Both the position numbers and the translations under genes were made by a program. Shown here piece by piece: positions 8,685 through 16,052 of a DNA stretch of 64,000 nucleotides (position 1 is its first letter; every line of letters begins with the position of its first letter). Under the pieces are notes generated by a model, which searched no databases, was not told where the DNA came from, and saw nothing but the letters and a program-made list of their open reading frames with translations. This DNA comes from Roseococcus sp. SYP-B2431. Its GTDB lineage: Bacteria; Pseudomonadota; Alphaproteobacteria; Acetobacterales; Acetobacteraceae. The stretch lies in contig NZ_SJXD01000028.1 of the NCBI RefSeq assembly GCF_004336745.1, positions 300,774 through 364,773 of the forward strand, written 5' to 3'.

Positions 8685-9479
8685 TCATCCAACGACCTCC
8701 GCCCGCCGCGCCGCGGCCATCTGGAGCGCGCGCAGGCGCCGCTCCATCACGGCCGCCCGCGTCGCCGCCAGCACCAGCGCGGCGAAGGCCAGCGAGAAGC
8801 CCACCGCGCAGACCAGCAGGGGGTAGAGGATATCCACATGCATCCCCGGCGCATTGATCCGGGTCAAGCTCGCGGGCTGGTGCAGCGTGTTCCACCAGTC
8901 CACGGAGAATTTCACGATGGGCAGGTTCACCACGCCGATCAGCGCCAGGATCGCGCCCATGCGCGCCCCGCGCTCGGGGTCGTCGAAGGCGCGGACCAGC
9001 GCGGCATGGCCGAGCCAGAGGAAGAAGAGCACCAGCACCGAGGTCAGCCGCGCGTCCCAGACCCACCAGGTGCCCCACATCGGCCGCCCCCACAGGCTGC
9101 CGGTGATCAGGCAGAGCGCGGTGACGGCCGCACCGATGGGCGAGAGCTCCCGCGCCGTCAGGTCGGCCAGCGGGTGACGCCAGATCAGCGACATGACGGA
9201 AAGGATGGCGAGGCCGGCATAGCCGCCCATGGCCAGCCAGGCCATCGGGACATGGACGAACATGATCCGCACCGTCTCGCCCTGCTGCCAGTCGGGCGGC
9301 GCATAGGCCAGCCCCCAGGCGGCGCCCCAGCCGAGCACCAGTACGGCCGCCACGGCGAGCACGGGAAGCCAGCTTTCCGTCAGCCGCAGGAAGCGGCCCG
9401 GATTGGCGAAGCGGTGCAGCGAGCCGCCGGGACGCGGCAGGCGGGCCGAAGGAGAGGTGGCATCCACGCCCGGCAACAT
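8685..9479 (-). CDS. ccmC: Heme exporter protein CcmC
   Basis: A 264-residue inner-membrane protein with six TM helices that loads heme onto CcmE. The WWD domain reads WGRPMWGTWWVWDARLTS and is flanked by the axial histidines in IMFVHVPMAWLAM and VDWWNTLHQP. The start used is the ATG at 9479. This gives about 25 extra N-terminal residues against typical CcmC, so the true start could be internal. It is the first ccm gene here; no ccmA or ccmB precedes it, and a divergent EVE-domain gene begins 144 bases away. Confidence 0.93.
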   Translation of the reverse strand: MLPGVDATSPSARLPRPGGSLHRFANPGRFLRLTESWLPVLAVAAVLVLGWGAAWGLAYAPPDWQQGETVRIMFVHVPMAWLAMGGYAGLAILSVMSLIWRHPLADLTARELSPIGAAVTALCLITGSLWGRPMWGTWWVWDARLTSVLVLFFLWLGHAALVRAFDDPERGARMGAILALIGVVNLPIVKFSVDWWNTLHQPASLTRINAPGMHVDILYPLLVCAVGFSLAFAALVLAATRAAVMERRLRALQMAAARRAEVVG

Positions 9480-9623
9480 AAGCCCTCGCGATCCGCGTTC
9501 AAAGCCGCGGCGGGGACATGCCGGCCCTACCGATCCTCCGGGACCGGGATCGCGAAGCGCCTGAGCCGCTGGCGGCATACGACATCCGTGCCTAGGCTGT
9601 GGCTCCCGACCCGGATTCCCGCC

Positions 9624-10055
9624 ATGGCCGCCCGACCCAAGAAGCTCCCCACCTTCCTCGTGAAATCCGAGCCCGACGCCTTCTCCTGGGAGCAGCAGGT
9701 GACGAACGGCGTCGAGCCCTGGAGCGGCGTGCGCAACCACCAGGCCCAGGCGTTCCTCAAGGCCATGAAGAAGGGCGACCGCGCCTTCTTCTACCATTCC
9801 AATATCGGCAAGGAGATCGTCGGCGTCGTCGAGGTGGTCCGCGAGGCCTACCCGGATCCGACCGACGAGACGGGCCGCTGGATCTGCGTGGACATGAAGG
9901 CGATCGGGCCCGTGAAGCACCCGGTCACCCTCGCCGCCATCAAGGTCGAGCCTCGGCTGGGGGGGATCGCCCTGGTGCGGCAGTCGCGGCTCTCGGTGAT
10001 GCCCATCTCGCCGGAGCACGCGGCCGTCATCCTGGAGATGGCCCAGGAGGGATGA
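9624..10055 (+). CDS. EVE domain-containing protein
   Basis: A 143-residue protein consisting of one EVE (PUA-like) domain. Conserved features are FLVKSEPDAFSWEQQ at the N terminus, WSGVRNHQAQAFLKAMKKGDRAFFYHS in the middle and GIALVRQSRLSVMPIS at the end. EVE domains bind modified bases, such as 5-methylcytosine or N-methylated DNA, or modified RNA. The start at 9624 gives the standard length. The stop overlaps the ATG of the next gene (ATGA). Confidence 0.9.
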   Translation: MAARPKKLPTFLVKSEPDAFSWEQQVTNGVEPWSGVRNHQAQAFLKAMKKGDRAFFYHSNIGKEIVGVVEVVREAYPDPTDETGRWICVDMKAIGPVKHPVTLAAIKVEPRLGGIALVRQSRLSVMPISPEHAAVILEMAQEG

Positions 10056-10615
10056 GGGCCGCCAGCCTCCGCGAGCTGCTGCGCGACCACTGGCTGATGG
10101 GCGCACTGGCCGGCGCGCCGCTGCTGCTGGCGCTGGCGCCCTTGCTGGCCTTCTCGGCCTGGCTGCTCTGGGTCTTCCTGCTGCAGCCGGCCTACATGAT
10201 CCACCAGCTCGAGGAGCATGTCGGCGACCGGTTCCGCACCTTCGTCAACACGCACGTCGCCCAGGGCCAGGAGGCGCTGACGCCCGCCGCCGTGGCCGTC
10301 ATCAACATCGGCGGCGTGTGGATCGTGAACGCGGCGGCGCTGCTGCTGGCGGGGCTGTCGCATCCTGGCTGGGGATTGGTCGCAGCCTATCTGGCGGTGG
10401 TGAACGCCGTCACGCATATCGCCGCCGGCGTGAGGTTCCGGTCCTACAATCCGGGCCTCGTCACCTCGGTGGCGCTGTTCCTGCCGGCCGGGATTGCCGC
10501 GCTGATCCTGCTCTCGCGCGAGCCGGGCGTGGGCGTGGCGGCGCATCTCGGCGCGCTGGCGCTGATCCTCGCGCTGCACGCCGCCATCGTGATCCACGTA
10601 AAGCGCCGGATGTGA
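10052..10615 (+). CDS. HXXEE domain-containing membrane protein
   Basis: A 187-residue membrane protein with about five TM helices. The hallmark motif is IHQLEEHVGDRF (HxxEE), followed by a conserved NAVTHIAAGVRFRSYNPGLVTS region; the histidines and glutamates could form a metal site within the membrane. The family has no established function. It overlaps the EVE gene by four bases and its TGA overlaps the GTG of the Rieske gene, so the three genes form one coupled unit. Confidence 0.8.
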   Translation: MRAASLRELLRDHWLMGALAGAPLLLALAPLLAFSAWLLWVFLLQPAYMIHQLEEHVGDRFRTFVNTHVAQGQEALTPAAVAVINIGGVWIVNAAALLLAGLSHPGWGLVAAYLAVVNAVTHIAAGVRFRSYNPGLVTSVALFLPAGIAALILLSREPGVGVAAHLGALALILALHAAIVIHVKRRM

Positions 10616-10959
10616 GCGACTGGCGCACCCTCTGCCGCCTCGAGGACCTGCCCGAGGGCGAGTCGCGCGGCTTCGACGCCCCGCCCGGCGGCTTCACCGG
10701 CCTCTTCGCCATCCGCCGCGGCGAGCGCGTGCTGGTCTACGTGAATTCCTGCCCGCATGTCGGCCTGCCGCTGGAGCTGGTCCCGCACCGGTTCCTCGAC
10801 CGCAAGGGCGAGCGGATCGTCTGCGCCGCGCATGGCGCGCGCTTCCGCATCGAGGACGGCGAGTGCATCTCCGGCCCCTGCATCGGCGAGGTGCTGGAAG
10901 CGGTGCCGGTGCGGATCGAGGGTGCGGAGGTCCGCGTGCCGAGGGATGCCGGGCAATAG
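10612..10959 (+). CDS. Rieske [2Fe-2S] domain protein
   Basis: A 115-residue soluble ferredoxin-like Rieske protein. The cluster ligands are visible as C47-P-H49 in VNSCPHVGLPLE and C71-A-A-H74 in IVCAAHGARFRIEDG, the two boxes of the Rieske fold. GPCIGEVLEAVPVRIEG at the end is also typical. There is no signal peptide or TM helix, so it is probably a cytoplasmic electron carrier or oxygenase partner; no oxygenase lies next to it. The start is GTG at 10612, overlapping the previous stop (GTGA). Confidence 0.88.
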   Translation: MSDWRTLCRLEDLPEGESRGFDAPPGGFTGLFAIRRGERVLVYVNSCPHVGLPLELVPHRFLDRKGERIVCAAHGARFRIEDGECISGPCIGEVLEAVPVRIEGAEVRVPRDAGQ

Positions 10960-11070
10960 CCGCGCCGGAGGTTGGCCTCGGCTCGCGGCCGGCCGATTGA
11001 CCGTGTGTTCCTCCTGCCATCAATATCGCCGAGAGGACTGCGCCAGTCCCGTACAACAGGGACGTTCCAG

Positions 11071-12051
11071 ATGACTGTTTTCACCCGCCGCGCGCTGCTC
11101 GGAACCGGTGCCGCCGCGGCCCTTGCCGGTCCCTTGGCCACCCCCGCGCTGGCCTATCCCGACCGCACCATCCGCCTCATCTCGGGCTTTCCGCCGGGCG
11201 GCCTCAACGACATCGTCTGCCGTGGCATGGCGCAGGCGCTGACGCCGATCCTGGGCGTGACCGTCGTGGTCGAGAACCGCGCGGGCGCCGGGGGCGGCGT
11301 AGGGGCAGCGGCCGCCGCGCGCGCCACCCCCGACGGCCACACGCTCTGGATGGGCATCGTCGACACCCAGGCGATCAACATGACCGCCTATCGCAGCCTG
11401 CAATACGATGCCGACCGCGACTTCGCGCCGATCAGCTTCGTCGCCAACGTGCCCTTCGCCTACGTCGTCGGCCCGTCCAAGCCGGGCATCCGCGACTTCC
11501 GTGGCCTGCTGGAAGCGGCGAAGAGGGAGCCCGGCGTCGTCACCTTCGCGAGCTGGGGCGTGGCCTCGACCTCGCACCTGGCGATGGAGCGCGTGATCCG
11601 CGAGCAGAATGTCGAGATGCTGCACGTCCCCTTCACCGGCCAGGCCCCGGGCATGCAGGCCATCATGGCCAGCCAGGTGGACTGCATGTCCCTGCCCGCC
11701 GGCGGCGCCGAGACCATGACGCGCGACACCGGCACGCGCGCCGTGGCCGTGGCGGCGAAGCAGCGCATCGCGCTCTTCCCGAACACGCCGACGATCCTGG
11801 AACTCGGAGGCACGCTGGACAGCGGTTTGTGGAAGGCGATCTACGCGCCGGCCCGCACGCCGCGGCCGGTCATCGACCGGCTGAACCAGGCGGTGCGCGA
11901 GGCGATGCGCCAGCCCTCCTTCATCGAGGTGCTGCGGACCCAGGGCGCCGTGCCCGAGCCCTCGACGCCGGAGGAGCTGGCGGCGATGCAGGCGCGCGAG
12001 CGGGCCGCCTGGGCCGAGGTCGTGCGGGCCACGGGCGCCTACATCCAGTAG
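11071..12051 (+). CDS. Bug/TctC-type tripartite tricarboxylate binding protein (first copy)
   Basis: A 326-residue periplasmic binding protein. It has a twin-arginine signal (MTVFTRRALLGTGAAAALAG), then YPDRTIRLISGFPPGGLNDIVCRGMAQALTP, the standard Bug ligand-binding start. VVENRAGAGGGVGAAAAA and FTGQAPGMQAIMASQVD follow. These proteins capture carboxylated solutes for TctAB permeases. No tctA or tctB is nearby, as is usual for the expanded Bug families. A GST gene starts nine bases downstream. Confidence 0.9.
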   Translation: MTVFTRRALLGTGAAAALAGPLATPALAYPDRTIRLISGFPPGGLNDIVCRGMAQALTPILGVTVVVENRAGAGGGVGAAAAARATPDGHTLWMGIVDTQAINMTAYRSLQYDADRDFAPISFVANVPFAYVVGPSKPGIRDFRGLLEAAKREPGVVTFASWGVASTSHLAMERVIREQNVEMLHVPFTGQAPGMQAIMASQVDCMSLPAGGAETMTRDTGTRAVAVAAKQRIALFPNTPTILELGGTLDSGLWKAIYAPARTPRPVIDRLNQAVREAMRQPSFIEVLRTQGAVPEPSTPEELAAMQARERAAWAEVVRATGAYIQ

Positions 12052-12060
12052 GCTGCCGGC

Positions 12061-12696
12061 ATGTACAGGCTCATCAGCGCGACGCCCTCGCCCTATGCCC
12101 GCAAGGTGCGGATCGCGCTGATCGAGAAGGGCATCGCCTTCGAGCTGCAGACCGAGGTGCCGTGGCACGAGGCCACGGCGACGCCGGCCTACAACCCGCT
12201 CGAGAAGCTGCCGGTTCTGGTCCTGCCCGGGGGCGACGGCATCTACGAGAGCCGCTTCATCCTGGAATGGCTGGAGGTGAGGCACCCCACGCCGCGCCTG
12301 CTGCCCGACACGCCGGAGGAGATCCTGGCCGCGCGGCAGGTCGAGGTCGTCGCGGACGGGATCTGCGACGCCGTGGTGCTGCTCTTCTTCGAGCGCCAGC
12401 GCGCGGCGCCGAGCGCGGAATGGATCGCGCGGCAGAGGCGGAAGGTGGAGGGCGGCGTCCGCTCGCTGGCGGAGCGCGCCGAGGCTGCGCGGGAGGGCTT
12501 TCTGGTCGGCGGGCGTTTCGGTCTCGCGGACATCGCGGCGGGCACGGCGCTGCGCTACCTCGCCGTGCGCTTCCAGGAGTTCGACTGGGCGCGGCTGTAT
12601 CCGGCGCTGGCGAGGATGAGCGCGCGGCTGGAGGCGCGGCGCTCTTTCGCGGACACCGTGCCGATGCCGCAGGCGATCACCGAGAAGGTCGTCTGA
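12061..12696 (+). CDS. Glutathione S-transferase family protein
   Basis: A 211-residue cytosolic GST. The N-terminal thioredoxin-like domain starts MYRLISATPSPYARKVRIAL and contains NPLEKLPVLVLPGGDGIYESRFILEWLE; the cis-Pro and ES motif bind the gamma-glutamyl part of glutathione. An all-alpha C-terminal domain has GGRFGLADIAAGTALRYL. It is presumably co-transcribed with the Bug protein nine bases upstream. The substrate cannot be predicted. A tRNA-Gly follows on the opposite strand. Confidence 0.88.
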   Translation: MYRLISATPSPYARKVRIALIEKGIAFELQTEVPWHEATATPAYNPLEKLPVLVLPGGDGIYESRFILEWLEVRHPTPRLLPDTPEEILAARQVEVVADGICDAVVLLFFERQRAAPSAEWIARQRRKVEGGVRSLAERAEAAREGFLVGGRFGLADIAAGTALRYLAVRFQEFDWARLYPALARMSARLEARRSFADTVPMPQAITEKVV

Positions 12697-12704
12697 GGGA
12701 AGTC

Positions 12705-12779
12705 TGGAGCGGGCGGGGGGAATCGAACCCCCGACATTCAGCTTGGGAAGCTGACGTTCTACCTCTGAACTACGCCCGC
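12705..12779 (-). tRNA. tRNA-Gly (CCC), complete with encoded CCA
   Basis: Read on the minus strand, the sequence folds into a full cloverleaf. The acceptor stem is GCGGGCG/CGCCCGC with discriminator T and encoded CCA. The D arm is GTTC...GAAC, the anticodon stem TCAGC/GCTGA with loop TTCCCAA (anticodon CCC), and the T arm contains GGTTCGATTCC. All stems are self-consistent, so this is an intact gene. A truncated relative of its 5' half lies at 14955-14991 in the same orientation. Confidence 0.95.
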
Positions 12780-13201
12780 GGCGCTGTCGTCCTTCTTATC
12801 GGGGAGGGCCGCCCCGAGCAAGCGGCGCGCAAAAACTGGCGGTTTGGTGCGGTATCCGAGACCTCGGTCGCCTTCAGGAAGGCAGCGTGGCCGGTGCGGA
12901 CCGTCCCCCGCCTTGCGGCCCACAGCAGCCCATTGTCCGTGATTGGATTCTCCTGTGACTCTGGCGGAACTGGTCACTGCGCCTTGGCATACAAGCTGTG
13001 CCAGCGCCTTGCCCCGCCTTGCGCGGGTGTGGCGTCCACCTGTCATCGGCCTTCCGCCCGGCGACCACGAAGCGCATCTCGGGGGTAAATTCCGGTCGGT
13101 CACCCATAGGTCCCTATAAGCCACCGACCGAAAGTTTGGCCGTCAATGCAATGCCTCTTCAGGCGGATGGAGAGACTTATGCAACGTCTCTTTGCCTTCC
13201 A
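12780..13201. other. Gene-poor stretch between tRNA-Gly and fic
   Basis: No convincing gene is seen. The best candidate is a minus-strand frame at 12874-13107 (77 codons, starting MGDRPEFTPEMRFVVAGRK) with an AGGGA-like site before its ATG. It matches no family I know and switches quality after about 35 codons. Its 5' region lies within an inverted repeat, CGGTCGGT (13093-13100) and ACCGACCG (13123-13130), which could be an operator. The stretch probably is decayed mobile-element DNA. Confidence 0.4.
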
Positions 13202-14299
13202 TCACCGTTCCCCTGAGACGTCGAGGAACAACCGAACCAGCGCGGTGTTGATGTAGTAGTTGTTCCTCCCGGCTTGGTGCTTTTCGACGAAGCCGTGCTC
13301 TGCCAGCGTATCGAGGTATTTCGCCGCGGTCTGGCGGGCTCTGAGGCCGAGGTCGTTCTGGACGAACTCGATCCGGGTGTAGGGGTGGCGGAACAGATTG
13401 TTGAGCAGTTCCTGACTATAAATCTTGGGAAGCTGCGACCGCATTCGGTGCTTCACCTCCGCCATCTGGCGGCGCATGCCCTCCACCAGCGCCAGCGTGG
13501 TCCGAGCCGTCTCGGTCACACCGCGCAGCATGTAGAGCAGCCACTCCTCCCATTGGCCTTCGTCCCGGACGGCTTGCAGCAGCCGGTAGTAGTCGGCCTT
13601 GTTCCGGGTGATGTGGCGGGACAGGTAGAGGATCGGGATGTCCAGCAACCCGGATCGCGTCAGGTAGAGCACGTTGATGATGCGCCCGATCCGTCCGTTG
13701 CCGTCGGGGAAGGGGTGGATGCTTTCGAACTGATGGTGAATCAGTGCCATCTTGATCAGAGGGTCCAGATCGCACGCCTCGTCCTCGTTCATAAACCGCT
13801 CAAGGGCCGTCATATGCTGGACGATCTCGCGCCCGTCCTGAGGCGGCACGAAGACGATCTCGCCGCTGGCCTCATTCTTCAGGGCTGTGCCCGGCGTTCC
13901 GCGGAAGCCATCACCACGCCGCTTCAGCAGCTGGAACATGTCGATGAGGGTCTTGTTGGGGATCAACCCGCCCGTTTCGAGCAGCCGGGCATACCCTAGC
14001 CGCAAGGCATCGCGGTAGAGCGCCACTTCCTTCGCAGCTGGCGATTGCGGACCTTCCGGGAAAAGGTCGGCCTGAAACAGCTCGTCCTGCGTGGTGACGA
14101 TGTTCTCGACCTCGGAGGACGCCTTGGCTTCCTGTAGGGCGAGGGTGTCGATCAGGATGCCCGGATTGGGGATGGTGGCTGCCCGCCCCTTCAGCTCCGC
14201 CAAGGCCCGGTTGGCGGCTGCCAGCGCCTTGAGAACCGATACGGTCTCAAGGTCCACGCTGGGAGGGAGGGGGCGGATCGTATAGGTCGGCTTTAACAT
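13202..14299 (-). CDS. Fic family AMPylase with winged-helix C terminus
   Basis: A 365-residue Fic protein, which transfers AMP from ATP to hydroxyl side chains of target proteins. The active site HPFPDGNGRIGR is at residues 195-206. The N-terminal inhibitory helix motif SSEVEN (61-66; S/T-xxx-E-G/N) marks class II Fic proteins that keep themselves inactive. Residues about 300-360 form a winged helix (RIEFVQNDLGLRARQTAAKYLDTLAEHG). No antitoxin gene is adjacent, in keeping with a built-in inhibitor. The start at 14299 overlaps a TAACATGTT operator-like repeat. It sits inside a relic mobile element. Confidence 0.92.
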   Translation of the reverse strand: MLKPTYTIRPLPPSVDLETVSVLKALAAANRALAELKGRAATIPNPGILIDTLALQEAKASSEVENIVTTQDELFQADLFPEGPQSPAAKEVALYRDALRLGYARLLETGGLIPNKTLIDMFQLLKRRGDGFRGTPGTALKNEASGEIVFVPPQDGREIVQHMTALERFMNEDEACDLDPLIKMALIHHQFESIHPFPDGNGRIGRIINVLYLTRSGLLDIPILYLSRHITRNKADYYRLLQAVRDEGQWEEWLLYMLRGVTETARTTLALVEGMRRQMAEVKHRMRSQLPKIYSQELLNNLFRHPYTRIEFVQNDLGLRARQTAAKYLDTLAEHGFVEKHQAGRNNYYINTALVRLFLDVSGER

Positions 14300-14359
14300 G
14301 TTGCGTCCTATACGTTAAAGGAAACGAGTTTTGCTAACATGTTCTGGCATCATGTTAGC
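14294..14359 (-). promoter_or_regulatory. Repeated TAACATG operator-like sites upstream of fic
   Basis: A perfect inverted repeat GCTAACATG (14333-14341) and CATGTTAGC (14351-14359) lies about 35-60 bases before the fic start. A further copy, TAACATGTT, covers the start codon itself (14294-14302). Three copies of one half-site so close to a gene whose product carries a winged helix suggest autorepression. The sites are directly visible; the regulator is inferred. Confidence 0.5.
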
Positions 14360-14378
14360 AGACAGGCGATGTCGTTGA

Positions 14379-14924
14379 CGTCGGATCAAAACGCCACCGG
14401 TTCAGTCGCTCCCGTATGGTGGCCGTGAGCTGTTTCGCTTCGGCGAACTGCGGAGCCAGCGTCTCGCGCAGCTTGGCGAACCCGGCGTCAGGACGTGGTT
14501 GTGCCCCCGGATGTTCCAGACCTCTGGCACGTCGAACTGGACATGGCACGATCTGCGCCGGACAGCTCGGACCGGCATGACGTATCTCGGTGTCTCCTAA
14601 GCTGCCGCCGAGGCCGCTCTGAACCATGTCGTGGGGAGGAACCGGCTCGTGCAGGTTCACGACTAGTCCGGGCCCGCAGCATCCGGCATCGGTGCTCTCA
14701 GGAGCTGGCAGGCCTACGTGGCCGATGTTGTCGAAGGCCGACGACCGCCCGGTGATGCAGAGGCCATCTACCGCGACGCGCTCCCAGAGGAACTCCGATA
14801 TTGGAGCCGGCCGAAGACCCAGATCAAGGCGAAGGCGAAGCCGGGAAAAGCCACCCGGATCGCTGACTCCAGCGACATCACGGACGGGCTCGGCATCTGT
14901 GCGAAGGTCGAGAAAACGCCATGA
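14379..14924 (+). pseudogene. Decayed tyrosine recombinase (phage-type integrase), C-terminal part
   Basis: One reading frame carries the end of an integrase catalytic domain. It runs FQTSGTSNWTWHDLRRTA, then LGVS, AAAEAALNHVVGRNRLVQV, and finally GIGALRSWQAYVADVVEG. The box II arginine (HDLRR) and its histidine, and the LNH histidine, survive. The gene is dead: TAA interrupts at 14598 and TAG at 14664, and the nucleophilic tyrosine of the usual VYD is replaced by histidine (CAC at 14658). A TGA at 14376 closes the frame upstream and no N-terminal domain is found. It points at the half tRNA 30 bases away. Confidence 0.8.
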
Positions 14925-14954
14925 TCCTGCGGGTTTCCGAGGGTCCAAACTCCC

Positions 14955-14991
14955 CTTGGAAGCTGCCGTTCTACCATTGAACTACACCCGC
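14955..14991 (-). pseudogene. 5' half of a tRNA-Gly, cut in the anticodon loop
   Basis: On the minus strand the acceptor 5' strand GCGGGTG, the full D arm (GTTCAATGGTAGAAC) and the anticodon 5' strand CAGCTTCC are present. The sequence then turns into unrelated DNA (GGGGAGTTTGG). 30 of 34 bases match the intact tRNA-Gly at 12705-12779. The T arm and acceptor 3' strand are absent, so it cannot be functional. The cut in the anticodon loop is a known crossover site for tyrosine integrases. Confidence 0.8.
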
Positions 14992-15040
14992 AGCGGCCAC
15001 AGGCTTAGCGCCCGCCGGCCCGGTTCTCAACCCCCCAGGA

Positions 15041-15979
15041 TCACCCTCCCCTGGCGCCCGTTGCGGCCAGGATGGGCACCCAGCGCGCCGTCTCCGCCGC
15101 CAGGAAGCCGGCCAGCGCCGCCGGCCCGCCCGGCATGCCCTGCAGCCCGGAATCCGCGAGCCGCCGCTGCGCGCCCGGCTGGCCGAGGGCCGTCGCGCAG
15201 CCCTCGGCCAGCCGGGCGATCACCGGCAGAGGGGTCCCGGCGGGCGCGTAAAGCGCCTGCCAGGACGAGGAGGAAAAGCCCGGCACCACCTCGGCGATGC
15301 TCGGCAGATCCGGCAGCATCGCCGAGCGCTCGGGCGTCGTCACCGCGAGGCCGACGACCTGGCCGTCGCGGGTCAGGGGCGCCAGCAGGGTCTGGCTGTC
15401 GATCATGAAGTCCACGCGCCCGGCCGTGAGGTCCGACACGGCCTGCGGCGTGCCGCGATAGGGAACCACGGTGAAATCCACGCCCGCGAGCCGCTTCAGC
15501 AGCTCGCCCGCGAGATGCGAGGCCGCGCCCACGCCCGTCGTCGCGAAGGTGGCCTTGTCGCCGCGCGCGCGCAGCCAGGCGAGGAAGCCCGGCAGGTCGC
15601 GCGCCGGGACCGAGGGCTGCACCGTCAGCAGGAAGGGCTGCTGCGAGATGAGCGTGACCGGCGCGAAGTCGCGCGCGGGATCGGGCGCGTCGGCGTAGAG
15701 CGCCTTCATCACCGAATGCGCCGCGCCGTTCACCAGAAGCGTCTGCCCATCCGGCGTGGCGCGCGCCGCGTTGCGCGCGCCGATGACGGCGCCGGCGCCG
15801 GGCTGGTTCTCGATCACGACGTTCTGGTTGAGCGCCACGGCCAGCGGCTCGGCCAGGATGCGCGCGGCGACATCGATGATGCCGCCGGCCGCGAAGGGCA
15901 CGATGATCCGGATGGTCCTCGATTGCCCCAGGGCGGGCGTGGCGAGGAACGGGGCGGCCAGGAGGGCGCGTCGGCGCAT
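15041..15979 (-). CDS. Bug/TctC-type tripartite tricarboxylate binding protein (second copy)
   Basis: A 312-residue periplasmic binding protein with signal peptide MRRRALLAAPFLATPALGQ. The ligand-binding start is TIRIIVPFAAGGIIDVAARILAEPL, followed by VIENQPGAGAVIGARNAA and VPYRGTPQAVSDLTAGRVDF. The start at 15979 was chosen because the signal peptide begins there. It lies 73 bases downstream of a haloacetate-dehalogenase-like gene on the same strand. It may therefore capture the acid that this enzyme processes. No TctAB permease is near. Confidence 0.88.
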   Translation of the reverse strand: MRRRALLAAPFLATPALGQSRTIRIIVPFAAGGIIDVAARILAEPLAVALNQNVVIENQPGAGAVIGARNAARATPDGQTLLVNGAAHSVMKALYADAPDPARDFAPVTLISQQPFLLTVQPSVPARDLPGFLAWLRARGDKATFATTGVGAASHLAGELLKRLAGVDFTVVPYRGTPQAVSDLTAGRVDFMIDSQTLLAPLTRDGQVVGLAVTTPERSAMLPDLPSIAEVVPGFSSSSWQALYAPAGTPLPVIARLAEGCATALGQPGAQRRLADSGLQGMPGGPAALAGFLAAETARWVPILAATGARGG

Positions 15980-16052
15980 GGAAGGGCTCCGCGAAAAGCT
16001 GCTCCCATCGTGCCGGAGGCGGCGCCGTGAGGCTAGCCGTGCGCCCGCGGCC

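Larger units (their letters stand above)
12738..14991. mobile_element. Relic of a tRNA-Gly-targeting integrative element
   Basis: About 2.2 kb bounded by the intact tRNA-Gly(CCC) on the left and a 37-nt 5' half of a tRNA-Gly on the right, in direct orientation. Inside are a Fic gene and the decayed 3' part of a tyrosine recombinase gene pointing at the half tRNA. GC content and codon use look lower and less regular than in the flanking catabolic genes. This is the arrangement left by an integrase that cuts in a tRNA anticodon loop, followed by loss of most cargo. The exact att core and original borders cannot be fixed from one sequence. Confidence 0.6.

Noticed and set aside
12874..13107. A 77-codon minus-strand gene between tRNA-Gly and fic
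   Set aside because: The first 35 residues look plausible and an inverted repeat is near, but there is no family match and the end loses protein character; kept only as a note.
14718..14924. A separate 68-codon plus-strand gene starting GTG
   Set aside because: It is the continuous in-frame end of the integrase remnant after the TAG at 14664, not an independent gene.
14355..14948. A 197-codon minus-strand frame over the integrase relic
   Set aside because: The plus strand carries an ordered set of tyrosine recombinase motifs; the minus frame has none.
14955..14991. A functional second tRNA-Gly
   Set aside because: Sequence diverges in the anticodon loop; the T arm and 3' acceptor strand are missing.
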